Below, one piece after another: positions 15,301-22,737 of a stretch of 64,000 nt of DNA (position 1 is the stretch's first letter; the number at the start of each line of letters is the position of its first letter). A program made the position numbers and the translations under genes. This DNA comes from Echiichthys vipera (taxonomy: Eukaryota; Chordata; Actinopteri; Perciformes; Trachinidae): the NCBI GenBank assembly GCA_963691815.1, contig OY829655.1, forward strand, positions 30,036,771-30,100,770. Direction: 5' to 3'. The notes beneath the pieces are model-generated. The model was not told the origin of the DNA. It did no database searches and worked only from the letters and a program-made list of their open reading frames with translations.

Positions 15301-18300
15301 GGTATTATCAGACTCTGGTAAAGAGGATAGATACTGTTGTATCATCAGCTCGTTTGGCCTATGGTGGCGCCTTCAAGAACCAGAGAGGATATGCTGTGGG
15401 TAAAGTGAAGACTGGAACAGAGTACCATGGAATCCGCACTGGTCCAGTAATGCATGGCTCAGCTGAGGAAGGTGGCCATGTCAGATTCACTTGTAGCATC
15501 ACCAACTATGACAAGAGTACTCAGGTGACGTGGTACCACGGTATCCGTAAGCTGCACGCAAGCACCAAGTATGAAATTACTTACAGTAATGGTTTTGCCA
15601 GCATCTATGTAAAGGACATTGAAGACAGTGATGACGGTGTGTATAGATGCAAGGTAGTGAGTGATGATGGAGAAGACAGTGCTTATGGAGAGCTCTTTGT
15701 TGAGACAGTGAGGAGCATCAGAGAGCACTATGTTAGTCGCTCCATCAAGAAACTGAGGAGGAGAGTCGACAAAACAAAACTCCTGCAGAGACCACCAGAG
15801 TTCACTCTGCCTCTCTACAACCGATCCGCCTACTTTGGCGAAGATGTGCGCTTCGGTGTCACTATTACCGTGCACCCGGAGCCTCATGTAACATGGCTTA
15901 AGAATGGAGAGAAAATAAAGCCCGGTGAAGATGAGAGCAAGTACACGTTCATCACTGATAAGGGTCTGTACCAACTGATGATCCACCACGTGGATATAAA
16001 TGATGATGCAGAATACACCGTCATGGCCCACAACAAGTTTGGAGAAGACAGCTGCAAGGCCCGTCTCACTGTGACACCTCATCCTGAAATGGAGGACACT
16101 ATGAGGCCCATGTTCAAACGTCTGCTGGCTAATGTTGACTGTGTTGAGGGAAATAGCGTCCGCTTCGAGCTCAGAGTCTCAGGAATCCCAACGCCTACTC
16201 TGAAATGGCAGAAAGACGGTAAATTACTACAGTTTGGCCACAAGGTAGTCGTCATACAGGAGGACGTTGACTACTATGTCTTGCACATCAGAGATACTCT
16301 ACTCGAGGACTCTGGTGTGTACAAGGTTACTGCAACCAACTCTGCTGGGTCTATAAGTTGCCATGCTACACTGAAGGTTGACCGTCTTACTTACACTAGG
16401 AGAGAGTACAAGAGCGAGGAGGAGAAACACAGACACGTACAGAAACAAATTGAAAAGACTAACAAGATGGCTCTGAAAATTGTTGCCACCGAGGAGATTG
16501 TACCTTTCAACCCGACAGCCCAGGAGGCACTTAAATTTGCTGCAGAGATGTACAAGCCTGCAGTCAGCACCAAGAACATTGAAGGTGAGTTTGACATCAC
16601 AGTGGAGAAATCCGACACTAAGAAGCTGGAGGAGGAGAGGAGGATCTTCATGCCATATGAGATCCCTGAGCCTATGGTTCATGATCCCAGAGATCTTGAT
16701 GAGGACAAAGCTATCAAACAGTTTGTACCTCTCTCTGACATGAAGTGGTACAGAAAGCTTAGAGACCAGTATGAGATTCCAGCAAAGATGGAGAAGATTG
16801 TGCAGAAGAGGCAGAGACGTATCCGCCTGTCAAGGTGGGAGCAGTTCTATGTCATGCCTCTCCCTAGAATCACTGACCAGTACAGGCCAAGGTGGCGTAT
16901 TCCAAAACTCACTCTGGATGACTTAGAGACTGTCAGGCCCGCTCGCCGTTCACCTTCTCCTGAATCCGAGGTCTCCTTCAGATCCAGAAGGAGATCTCTG
17001 GGAGACATTAGTGATGAGGAGCTTTTGATGCCTGTGGATGACTACCTTTCCATGAGGAGAACGGAGGAGGAGAAAACTATGCTGGAGGATGAACTGGAGC
17101 TCGGCTTTTCTGCCTCTCCTTGCCGCAGCCCTATCTGCGCTGAGAGGCGTGCCATGGAACTTGAAGAGAGGAGGATGGAGGTCAAACACGAGGTTGTTGA
17201 GGTTGCTGAGACAAAGAAGAAACGCACTGTTTCTCAGTATATGAGGAGGAGAAGGTCGCTGTCGCCCACATACATCGAGCTCATGCGTCCAGTCTCACAG
17301 CTGATCAGACAATCGCGTGCCAGGACTTCTGTGGAAGTAGAGGGAGAGATCATTGGGAGGAGGTCCCCCACTCCTGAGAGGACCCGTCCCCGCTCTCCCA
17401 GCCCCGTCAAGTCCGTTGAGAGGTCATCCCGCTCCTCCTCCAGGTTTGAGCGGTCAGCCCGCTTTGACATCATGTCCCGCTACGAGGCCAGAAAGGCTGC
17501 TCTGAAGTCTGAGAGGAAATATCAGACAGTTAGCCAGACACCGTTCAGCCTGGACCATGCCCCCCGTGTGACTGTCAGGATGCGCTCCCACCGCGTACCA
17601 ATTGGCCAAGACACCAAATTCACCCTGAACATCCAAACCAAACCAGAGGCTGAGATCAGCTGGTTCCACAATGGAACTGCAATTTCTGAAAGCAGTGAGA
17701 AATACATCTTCACCAACATGAGTGGTGTTTTGTCCATCACTATTCTGGAATGTCAGGAAGAGGACAGTGGCACATACCGCTGTGTATGCTCCAACTCCAA
17801 GGGAGAAGCTTCAGATTATGCCACCCTTGATGTGTCAGGTGGCGGCTACACCACCTTCTCCTCTCGCCGCAGGGATGAGGATGTTCCCAAAGGACGTGTC
17901 CCTGAAGTTACTCGGATTGACCATTATCACACCACCCACTTCAAAGCAGGCTATTCGTCCGAGTCCCACTTTGCAGTGGAAGAGAGCAAGTCTAAGCTAA
18001 CAGAGACACGTGAAGTTGTCACACGTGAAAGATATGCTGCCTCCTCTGCTGAGAGGTACTCCTCTGCTGAGAGGTACTCCTCTGCTGAGAGGTATGATTC
18101 ATCTATCAAGTATGCCTCTGCTGACTACCTGTCATCTGATTCCTCCTACTCATCGGAACAGTATTCTCTGACTGGGAAACGCACCACGTCTGAAGCCAAA
18201 CTGAAGTCATCTTCTGCTGCTGTTGCTGAGGAAGTTGCTGTCCACAAGGTGAAGCCATCTCTTCCTGCCAAAATCCTCACCAAGCCCCAGTCCTTGACAG

Positions 18301-21125
18301 TTGCAGAGGGAGAGACAGCCAGATTCACCTGTGATATCGATGGGGAACCTGCACCAGTTGTAACATGGATGCACATGAGCAGAACCATCGTCTCATCTCA
18401 CCGCATCCAGGTCACCACCACTCAGTACAAGTCCAGCATGGAGATCTCCTCTGTGACGGCCTCCGATGAGGGCAATTATACAGTGGTGGTAGAGAACTCA
18501 GCAGGCAGGCAGGAGGCTCACTTTACCTTGACTATCCGCAGACCACTTCCTAAAGAAGAGATCAAGGCAGTCAAATCCCCAGAGCCATCTGTAAAGTCAC
18601 CCACTCCCAGTGTAAAGTCACCAGAGCCTTCAGTCACATCACCTGCTCCCTCCATAACATCCCCTGCCCCCAGCATCAAGTCCCCTGAGCCTTCAATCAA
18701 ATCACCAGCTCCAAGTGTGAAGTCTCCTGAACCAAGTGTAACATCTCCTACTCCGAGTGTGAAGTCACCAACGCCAAGTGTGAAGTCCCCAACGCCAGGT
18801 GTAAAGTCCCCAACACCGAGTGTGAAGTCTCCAACGCCAGGTGTGAAGTCCCCAACGCCGAGTGTGAAGTCCCCAATGCCAAGTGTGAAATCTCCTGAAC
18901 CAGAGGGAATTAAATCTCCAAGGAGCATCAAGTCTCCTGAGCCACCTACACCCTCTCCAGCACCCAGCTTAAAATCACCAACGCCAAGTGTTAAATCTCC
19001 TGAACCTGAGGGAGTTAAGTCACCCCGGGGTATAAAATCTCCTGAACCCAAACTCAAGTCACCAACACCAATCAAGTCTCCGGACAGAGTGAAGTCACCT
19101 GAACCTGTAGGAATCAAAACACCAAAAGGTATCAAATCTCCAGAACCTGCAGGAATCAAAACACCAAGAGGGATCAAGTCCCCAGAACCTTCAGGCATCA
19201 AATCCCCAAGGGCCTTGAAGTCCCCTGAGCCCGAGGGAATCAAATCCCCTCCTAGGATGAAGTCTCCTCCTCCTATCATGTCCCCCAAGAGGGTTGTGTC
19301 TCCACCCACTGTCAAATCTCCAATCCCGAAACCTCCCAAGGTCCTGAGTCAGGTAACAGCTGTGGCCAGTGAGGGTTCTGTGAGGATGTCCTGTGTCTGC
19401 GAGAGCAGTGTCAGGGAAGTGGTGTGGTACGTCAACGGGAGGAGGCTTTCACAGAGCAGCCGCTTTGAGATGCACTACTCTGAGGGCTCCTGCAGCCTAC
19501 TCCTTCATGATTTGTCAGACAGTGATCAAGGAGAGTACACCTGTGAGATGACGTCAGAGGGAGGAGTATCCAAATCCTCCTTCTCCTTCACCGGACAGGT
19601 GTTCCAGTCCATACGCATGAAGGTCAAGGCCTACCATGAGCAGCAACTGGCACTTAAAGGTGAGCACCTGCCCCAAGCAGATTTAGTCCAATTTCATGCT
19701 AATTAAAACAAATCCTGACATTTCCTTAACTTTTAAATCATTCTGAAGATTAACATATTTATCATTTCTATCCTTAGCCTCATCAGGATCAATGATGATG
19801 AGTCACAAAGAGTCCTCATCATCCATGAGCTCAGCCATGATGATGAAGAAAGAAATGCAGACGATGGAGGAGTCTTCCTCCTTTTCGTCCTCCTCCCAGC
19901 AGGCAATGATGTCATCCATGATGGAGTCCAGCTCCTTCAGCAGCATGGCAGCTGAGATGAAGTTTGAGACCATGTCCATGTCCAGCATGTCCTCCATGAC
20001 ATCTGAGACGTACGCCATGAGCTCCCAGAGCGAAGGATCCTCATTCAGAGCAATCGGTAAGATAAGATAAGATCGGTAATGTTCTTTGGAGTTTGTGGCC
20101 TTTTAAAAGTCACTCTGCTTTTGCTTCATCGCTTCCACACTAAGGGCACACTCACACTGTCCTTCCGCTACGCGCCCTCGGCTTTAGGGTACTTGTCCCC
20201 CCTCCCTCTCCCCCCGTGCCCCAGGCCCGTTTGTACTCACTACCTGGGCCTCGCGCAAATGCTTCTTGCTGTCCATACATCATCACGGCGTAACACGTCA
20301 CACACATTGATGACGTCATCGCGATGCATGGCTTTGTTTCCAGATCTTTCCGTAGACCTCGGAGTTTTTGTGCGTCTTGTCGACTGTTTTTGAATCTTTT
20401 CATCGACCAAATCTGCAGTAAACACTCCACCTCCGCATCACACCAACGTGAACCTTTCGCCGCCATTGTTGTTGCTGTTAAATGTCCGCGCATGGTCCGT
20501 CCTACTATTTTCTATGTCCGAACAGATGCATGTCCCTACCGTCGTAGGCCTCGTGCTCGTGCTCGTACTCGTGCGCACGCTCGTGCTCGTACATGTGCAA
20601 ACGCGCTCTACAAAAGCCCACCTCTCTACAGCTACAAATCACTACCTAACTACAAATCACAAGCTCCCTAAGGATGCAATATTAACCAAAGAACTTAATT
20701 TAGATACTCTACACCTTTTCTGGTACCTGAATGTTCTTACTCCTTCCTTCCTTACTCTCCGTTGTCAAATGTTGTGGCCACTAATATTTTTTAAAGCTGT
20801 GTGCACTGATAAACGTGTACTGTGGGTTCCAGGTTCTGCTCCCAGGATCGAGGCTCTGCCGGAGGACATCAGTATCGAGCCGGGCAAAGTCCTGACAGTC
20901 ACCTGCGCCTTTTCTGGTGATGCCAAACACATCGAGTGGTCGCGCAGCGGCAGGACCATTGAGGTGACTGCGGGCGGGCGCTTCCACATCGACACCACGG
21001 ACGACCTGACCACTCTCATCATCACTGGGGTGAAGGAGGAAGACGCAGGAACCTACACCCTGAAGCTGTCCAACGAGCTCGGCTCCGACACAGCGACCGT
21101 TCACATTAGCATTCGATCAGTGTAA
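76..21125 (+). CDS. ttn: Titin, 3' part of the gene: distal A-band, kinase and M-band (28 exons, 5' end outside window)
   Basis: Titin is the giant sarcomeric ruler that spans from Z-disc to M-line; this part lies along the thick filament and M-band. The 28 exons below join with consistent phases, 15,638 nt or about 5,211 codons plus stop. Nearly all introns are phase 1, as is usual for Ig/FnIII modules. Domain order is Ig-F-F-F, then two complete 11-domain super-repeats (Ig-F-F-Ig-F-F-F-Ig-F-F-F), then Ig-Ig-F-F-Ig-Ig-F, kinase, M1-M3, a long basic/Ser-Pro insertion, M4, M5, KSP array, M6, a Met/Ser-rich is7-like segment and M10. Family knowledge: the super-repeats bind myosin and myosin-binding protein C; the Ig-Ig-Fn before the kinase binds MuRF1 in mammals; M10 binds obscurin/obsl1. 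Teleosts often have two tandem titin genes, and I cannot tell which copy this is. Human M7-M9 have no counterpart here. Confidence 0.97.
472..771 (+). CDS. ttn: ttn exon 2: FnIII domain
   Basis: A single FnIII beginning DTPGPVEGP, with the WxxPxxxGG-like turn (WWNPPENDG), YVVEKRE and the conserved EYQFRISAVN strand. Acceptor cttcag, donor gtaagc, phase 1 at both ends. Confidence 0.92.
930..1264 (+). CDS. ttn: ttn exon 3: FnIII domain plus first residues of the next FnIII
   Basis: FnIII beginning VPDTPGTPDA, with WTRPRSDGG, YILERREKK and EYEFRVMAEN. The exon ends in SAPTLIK, which starts the next FnIII. It closes at phase 0 with donor gtagga, one of the few non-phase-1 introns here. Confidence 0.9.
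1360..1432 (-). repeat. Fragment of a teleost dispersed-repeat tail in ttn intron 3
   Basis: The segment resembles, in reverse, the tails at 40,560, 50,110 and 57,710: an AATTCAATT-like end, then 'accaaatcataacaaaggttatctcaagacac'-type sequence. It is a truncated retroelement tail in a 319-bp intron that is otherwise AT-rich and unremarkable. Confidence 0.6.
1584..3315 (+). CDS. ttn: ttn exon 4: FnIII-Ig-FnIII-FnIII-Ig-FnIII in one fused exon
   Basis: This 1.73-kb exon carries the rest of one FnIII (WTKPVFDGG), an Ig (PEIEIGANF...LENNSGRKS), FnIII (DTPGPPGAI), FnIII (EPAPPKRLD), Ig (ADLSSITNQ...LENAAGVKT) and FnIII (RPSPPTGPV). The Ig at about 1,860 opens the first complete 11-domain super-repeat. 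Other modules in the window mostly have one exon each, so introns have been lost or fused here. Acceptor gatcag, donor gtaagt. Confidence 0.93.
3445..3747 (+). CDS. ttn: ttn exon 5: FnIII domain
   Basis: FnIII beginning VPPSPPGRP after joining, with WDLPYADGG, YWIEKKER and EYQFRVYTMN. Acceptor ctacag, donor gtgagg, phase 1 at both ends. Confidence 0.92.
3991..4302 (+). CDS. ttn: ttn exon 6: FnIII domain
   Basis: FnIII beginning DPPGKPEVTD, with WTVPLNDGG, YVVERK and EYRVIAKNAAG. This is the last FnIII of a three-Fn run. Acceptor gctcag, donor gtaagt. Confidence 0.92.
4558..4848 (+). CDS. ttn: ttn exon 7: Ig domain
   Basis: I-set Ig: PPKAELDSKL, VTAGSDLVLD, VYWSKSDKIL and the YDTGRYVLTVKN strand. 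It is the third Ig of the first complete super-repeat. Acceptor ctgcag, donor gtgagc. Confidence 0.92.
4961..5260 (+). CDS. ttn: ttn exon 8: FnIII domain
   Basis: FnIII beginning DTPGAPADK, with WKIPLEDGG, YIVERRETS and EYVFRVRGVNKFG. Acceptor tttcag, donor gtaagc. Confidence 0.92.
5600..5741 (+). CDS. ttn: ttn exon 9: N-terminal half of a FnIII
   Basis: It encodes TITSQPGTPEA to DKRETSSTR, including WLKPESDGG. The donor gtggga follows 'ccag' and the split codon is phase 2. The other half is in exon 10. This is the only FnIII in the window cut mid-domain by a phase-2 intron. Confidence 0.88.
5846..6009 (+). CDS. ttn: ttn exon 10: C-terminal half of the split FnIII
   Basis: It begins within an Arg codon and continues WTRVNKNYT to EYQFRVTAVNAAG and ILCKDPT. 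Acceptor gaccag, donor gtaaga. The length (164 nt) restores phase 1. Confidence 0.88.
6218..6520 (+). CDS. ttn: ttn exon 11: FnIII domain
   Basis: FnIII beginning YTPAPPSMP, with WTRPMYDGG and KYRFRVAAVN. It closes the first complete 11-domain super-repeat. Acceptor tcccag, donor gtgagt. Confidence 0.92.
6694..6975 (+). CDS. ttn: ttn exon 12: Ig domain, start of the second complete super-repeat
   Basis: Ig: PDLELAEDLK, LRAGGTLRLVV, VAWRKTGVEL and the YDSGKYVVEAEN strand. Acceptor gctcag, donor gtatgt. Confidence 0.92.
7144..7737 (+). CDS. ttn: ttn exon 13: two FnIII domains
   Basis: FnIII (DTPGPPSSV, WDVPSIDGG, YIVEKREAN) directly followed by a second FnIII (VPSVPLNLQ, WEKPIHEGG, YLFRVRATN). 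Acceptor ctgcag, donor gtaaga. Confidence 0.93.
7847..8137 (+). CDS. ttn: ttn exon 14: Ig domain
   Basis: Ig: PKIDMSSIPQ, VHRGKPIDLN, CSWFFGGVKL and the NDTGNYTLEVKN strand. It is the second Ig of the super-repeat. Acceptor ttccag, donor gtaaga. Confidence 0.92.
8330..8629 (+). CDS. ttn: ttn exon 15: FnIII domain
   Basis: FnIII beginning DKPGIPVGP, with WEPPEKDGG, YVVEQRDA and EYVFRVAAMN. Acceptor gtgcag, donor gtgagt. Confidence 0.92.
8918..9220 (+). CDS. ttn: ttn exon 16: FnIII domain
   Basis: FnIII beginning TIPGPPSRP, with WQPPEDNGG, YIIERKEA and EYEYRITAIN. Acceptor tgtag, donor gtgcgt. The 288-bp intron before it shows no feature. Confidence 0.92.
9368..9658 (+). CDS. ttn: ttn exon 17: FnIII domain
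   Basis: FnIII beginning EPRQPTVTDS, with WLPPEEEGG, YFIEMQK and EYKFRISACN. Acceptor gaacag, donor gtaaga. Confidence 0.92.
9794..10062 (+). CDS. ttn: ttn exon 18: Ig domain
   Basis: Ig: PDYELDGKYE, VVRQGGVIHL, CKWTKDGRDI and DDTGTYDLVLEN. It ends at phase 0 (YIK) with donor gttagc. The final Ig strand (VKVIG) is at the start of exon 19. Confidence 0.9.
10173..10488 (+). CDS. ttn: ttn exon 19: end of Ig plus FnIII
   Basis: VKVIG completes the previous Ig. Then a FnIII: RPDIPEGPL, WRSPSDDGG, YIVEKREVS, QYHFKVSAEN. Acceptor ctccag at phase 0, donor gtgagt at phase 1. Confidence 0.9.
10618..10923 (+). CDS. ttn: ttn exon 20: FnIII domain
   Basis: FnIII beginning PPEPPSNPP, with WARPRDDGG, YYVERREVS and EYMFRVVAQN. 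Acceptor ctccag, donor gtgagt. Confidence 0.91.
11091..11390 (+). CDS. ttn: ttn exon 21: FnIII domain, end of the second super-repeat
   Basis: FnIII beginning DKPSQPGEI, with WLRPEHDGG, YWIEFRQS and EYEFRIFAEN. Acceptor ttatag, donor gtgagc. Confidence 0.92.
11711..12286 (+). CDS. ttn: ttn exon 22: two adjacent Ig domains
   Basis: Ig-Ig pair: APALKEDIED, LTCGIIGRP, IKWYRYGKEL, EGLYTCRAIN; then APQFHPGFPL, HVVYIGRPI, IMWFYGKKPL, AGRYKVQLSN. This tandem pair marks the exit from the super-repeat region. Acceptor ttgcag at 11,705-11,710, donor gtaaca. The upstream 320-bp intron is AT-rich with no feature. Confidence 0.92.
12491..12796 (+). CDS. ttn: ttn exon 23: FnIII domain
   Basis: FnIII beginning DKPCIPEGP, with WKAPKDDGG, YIVEKREAK and YYFRVSARN. 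Acceptor ttctag, donor gtaagt. Confidence 0.92.
12916..13298 (+). CDS. ttn: ttn exon 24: FnIII (A167-like) and start of an Ig (A168-like)
   Basis: FnIII (EKPGIPQQP, WKPPSSDGG, EYEFRVKCEN) followed by the first strands of an Ig (PAFREEIRDM, KYHANATFVTK). Phase-0 donor gtaatt. In human titin the Ig-Ig-Fn that follows is A168-A170, the MuRF1-binding segment. Confidence 0.9.
13445..13655 (+). CDS. ttn: ttn exon 25: rest of A168-like Ig
   Basis: VVGYPNPLVKWFRSGKEV to TVYQVRATNSSG and LEVE complete the Ig begun in exon 24. Acceptor gacaag at phase 0, donor gtaatg. Confidence 0.9.
13792..19659 (+). CDS. ttn: ttn exon 26: giant first M-band exon (Ig-Fn-kinase-M1 to M6)
   Basis: This 5,868-nt exon is equivalent to mammalian Mex1. 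Approximate order: A169-like Ig (13,792-14,090), A170-like FnIII (14,091-14,390), kinase with C-terminal regulatory tail (about 14,450-15,370), M1 Ig (15,440-15,705), M2 Ig (15,788-16,080), M3 Ig (16,105-16,380), a 390-residue basic/acidic Ser-Pro-rich insertion (16,381-17,556), M4 Ig (17,557-17,840), a Ser/Tyr-rich linker with three SSAERY repeats (18,040-18,095), M5 Ig (18,265-18,540), KSP array (18,568-19,335) and M6 Ig (19,336-19,610). Acceptor ttccag, donor gtgagc, phase 1 at both ends. The frame is open throughout. Oddities of the kinase and the KSP array are listed separately. Confidence 0.96.
14455..15370 (+). other. ttn: Titin kinase domain and regulatory tail (within exon 26)
   Basis: The kinase fold is clear: MAKF Lys (codon 14,568-14,570), LREIEAL helix-C Glu, HFDIRPDN catalytic loop (HFD at 14,835-14,843; HFD rather than HRD is normal for titin), APE region, TDMWSVGV and HPWLKMKIE. 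The tail KVIRTLRHRRYY, which in mammals packs on the kinase and binds NBR1, is well kept. Deviations: the Gly loop reads SRCQFG (14,502-14,519) where human titin has GRGEFG; the DFG position reads EMG (14,901-14,909) where human has EFG; and the second Tyr of human EYYAPE, the regulatory Tyr170, is Cys (codon 14,970-14,972). Catalysis in mammalian titin kinase is itself debated, so this copy looks like a pseudokinase or stretch-sensing scaffold. Confidence 0.9.
18568..19335 (+). repeat. ttn: Coding minisatellite: KSP array of titin (7-residue unit)
   Basis: In-frame units of the type KSPTPSV or KSPEPEGI, with a 21-bp DNA period in the most regular part (about 18,720-18,890). I count about 29 KSP motifs plus several TSP, KTP, MSP and VSP variants. 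In mammals the four or so KSP motifs lie in the same place, just before M6, and are targets of proline-directed kinases in developing muscle. The antisense open frame across this stretch is a by-product. Confidence 0.92.
19778..20056 (+). CDS. ttn: ttn exon 27: Met/Ser-rich is7-like segment
   Basis: 93 codons of low-complexity Met/Ser/Glu sequence (SMMMSHKE, SSFSSSSQQ, AAEMKFETMSM), matching the character of human is7 between M9 and M10, including an EMKF motif. Family knowledge: is7 is alternatively spliced and binds calpain-3 in mammals. Acceptor ccttag, donor gtaaga, phase 1 at both ends, so the exon can be skipped without frameshift. It follows M6 after an intron of only 118 bp. Confidence 0.88.
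20144..20668 (-). mobile_element. Harbinger-type MITE in last ttn intron, with Myb/SANT-like ORF remnant on - strand
   Basis: The left end GGGCACACTCACACTG follows TAA (20,141-20,143). A degenerate right end followed by TAA is seen near 20,669. The interior is shared with copies at 35,991, 48,370 and 60,639. On the - strand it encodes GSRWCDAEVECLLQIW, like the N-terminal helix of the trihelix/Myb-SANT protein of PIF/Harbinger transposons. It fills most of the 776-bp intron. The right boundary is uncertain. Confidence 0.7.
20833..21125 (+). CDS. ttn: ttn exon 28: terminal Ig (M10) and stop
   Basis: Ig beginning GSAPRIEALPED, with GKVLTVTCAF, RFHIDTTDDLTTLII and the C-terminus ATVHISIRSV, then TAA at 21,123. 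It is clearly orthologous to human M10, the obscurin/obsl1 binding domain, in which truncating and missense changes cause tibial muscular dystrophy. The C-D region is about two residues shorter than in human. Acceptor ttccag at 20,827-20,832. Confidence 0.95.
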
Positions 21126-22185
21126 AAAAAAACAAAAAACCTAACCTTTCGATCTTCCCCTTTTCCCTACTTCCATGCCTTTTTATTTATTAATTAAGCG
21201 AAATAATCTACTTCATAAAGATCTGGATTTCTGTTCTTGTAAATATGAACTATTTTTGTACCAATCTTGACATTAATTTATGCCAAACTAGACTAAAGTC
21301 TAAAGTTGTTATAAAATGTGCCATATTGGATAACTATGACTTAGGATCTTTGATCCATTTTTCTGTGACATGTACATAATGTATATAGCCGAATTTAACG
21401 GTTATGGGAAATGTATGCATTGTTATTTATGACAATAATATTAACTGAAACAAAATGAAACTAAATGTGGTTTAACAGGAGAAAGTTCCACTAGGAACGA
21501 ATACCCTGTCAAACCGAGAAACTAAACTCTGTGCCTCAACGATAAGTTGAAGTCTTAAGATTGCCTCAACAGGTAGAGAGGCTCCCTGTTGACGTTAACT
21601 CAATCAGAGACAAACTATGAATGCACTGCGGTGCTGTTGCATTGTAACAAGAGCGTGAGATCCTGAGTGCTGTTTGCATATACCCTCATGTAAGCAGGAC
21701 GACTGGACCTCGCGCTCTGACTGATTATGTCATACCGTACCATTTCGATGACATGCTCACAGTGCGAGCGGCCTGCACTCCCTGAGCACAAGTGTTTCTT
21801 TTTTGTTTTGTGCTCTGCCTCTGGCATCCGACCACTCGCTCGGGCTCTTCAGTTTTACCATCAACCTGGCCAATCACATGAAATAAGAGTCCGTCCTGTG
21901 CTTGTTTGCAGAGGCAGAGCTGTCTCTTGGAGGTCTGCAGTGTGTTTGTGTGTTAGTTTTTAGGAGTTCACCCGTCAGTCAAGCTGGGCGGGGCCAAGCA
22001 CGCGTACCGCAGCCCAAACCAACTGCTGCGGCGTCGAGCGAGGAAGGAAAGAAACGCGTGCTCGTGCGTGGCCCCGCATTTCGGTTTGATTGATGTTAGA
22101 GTTGTAGCATTGACTATTTTCGCAGCCTCCTTGAGTTTTTCTCCAATTATTGATTTAATAAAGCATGATTATCAGCACTACAGGG
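21126..22185 (+). other. ttn: ttn 3' untranslated region
   Basis: AT-rich sequence without a credible ORF, running from the stop to just past an AATAAA at 22,157. The length of about 1.05 kb is similar to mammalian TTN 3'UTRs. The 3' end is inferred from the signal, not observed. Confidence 0.75.
22157..22162 (+). terminator. ttn: Polyadenylation signal AATAAA of ttn
   Basis: Canonical hexamer, with a likely cleavage CA about 20 nt downstream and GT-rich sequence (gggtgtctctgcagtgg) after it. It is the first strong signal followed by a GT-rich element after the stop. Confidence 0.75.
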
Positions 22186-22737
22186 TGTCTCTGCAGTGGT
22201 TATTTGTGTACGACGCTTCATTTGAAAGGTAACAACTCTGTTTCTGTCTAAAATTATTTCAAAAAGTCAGTATAATAATGTATTTTGAAACAAAACCATA
22301 AAAAAGTAGTGTAGCATGTCAAAAAGGTCAAAGTCATGGTATATTATAGAAGGGAACCCAGAGGAGCTTCTAGGACTTCAGAGAATACCCAACATATGTC
22401 ATATTTAACATATTTCAACGAGTAATCATCTCTAATAATTCTAATTCACCTGATTTTCTATCAAGTTTGCTCCAGAAATCACAGCTTGTGTCGTTAAAAC
22501 CTTGAAAAATAGAGTTATCCCATCAGATCTAGTCGTTGTCTCTAGGTAGAAAAGGCTTCCACGTTCTCTGCTCACTCATCAGGACTTCATGAAGTACGGA
22601 GCTGTATGTTTTTGTAGTAAGTGACGGATAAATCCGCCAAGCATAGGTTGCTATAACAACAGTGCAGCTAGCTTAGATAGCATTGACTTTTTCATGTCCT
22701 GCTTTGGAAGATATAGTTTTAGATATGGATGGATCAA
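22186..22737. other. Flank between ttn and the satellite
   Basis: No gene seen. AT-rich, mostly unique sequence with short degenerate outliers of the satellite motif (for example near 22,290-22,340), suggesting diverged array edge. Confidence 0.6.

Noticed and set aside
18518..19339. 273-codon antisense frame rich in Gly-Asp-Phe-Thr
   Set aside because: It is the mirror of the KSP coding array in titin exon 26. Codon periodicity and homology belong to the + strand.
20057..20832. Hidden M7-M9 exons in the last titin intron
   Set aside because: The intron is mostly MITE, and no Ig-like Cys/Trp/Asp-x-Gly-x-Tyr frame was found in any phase.
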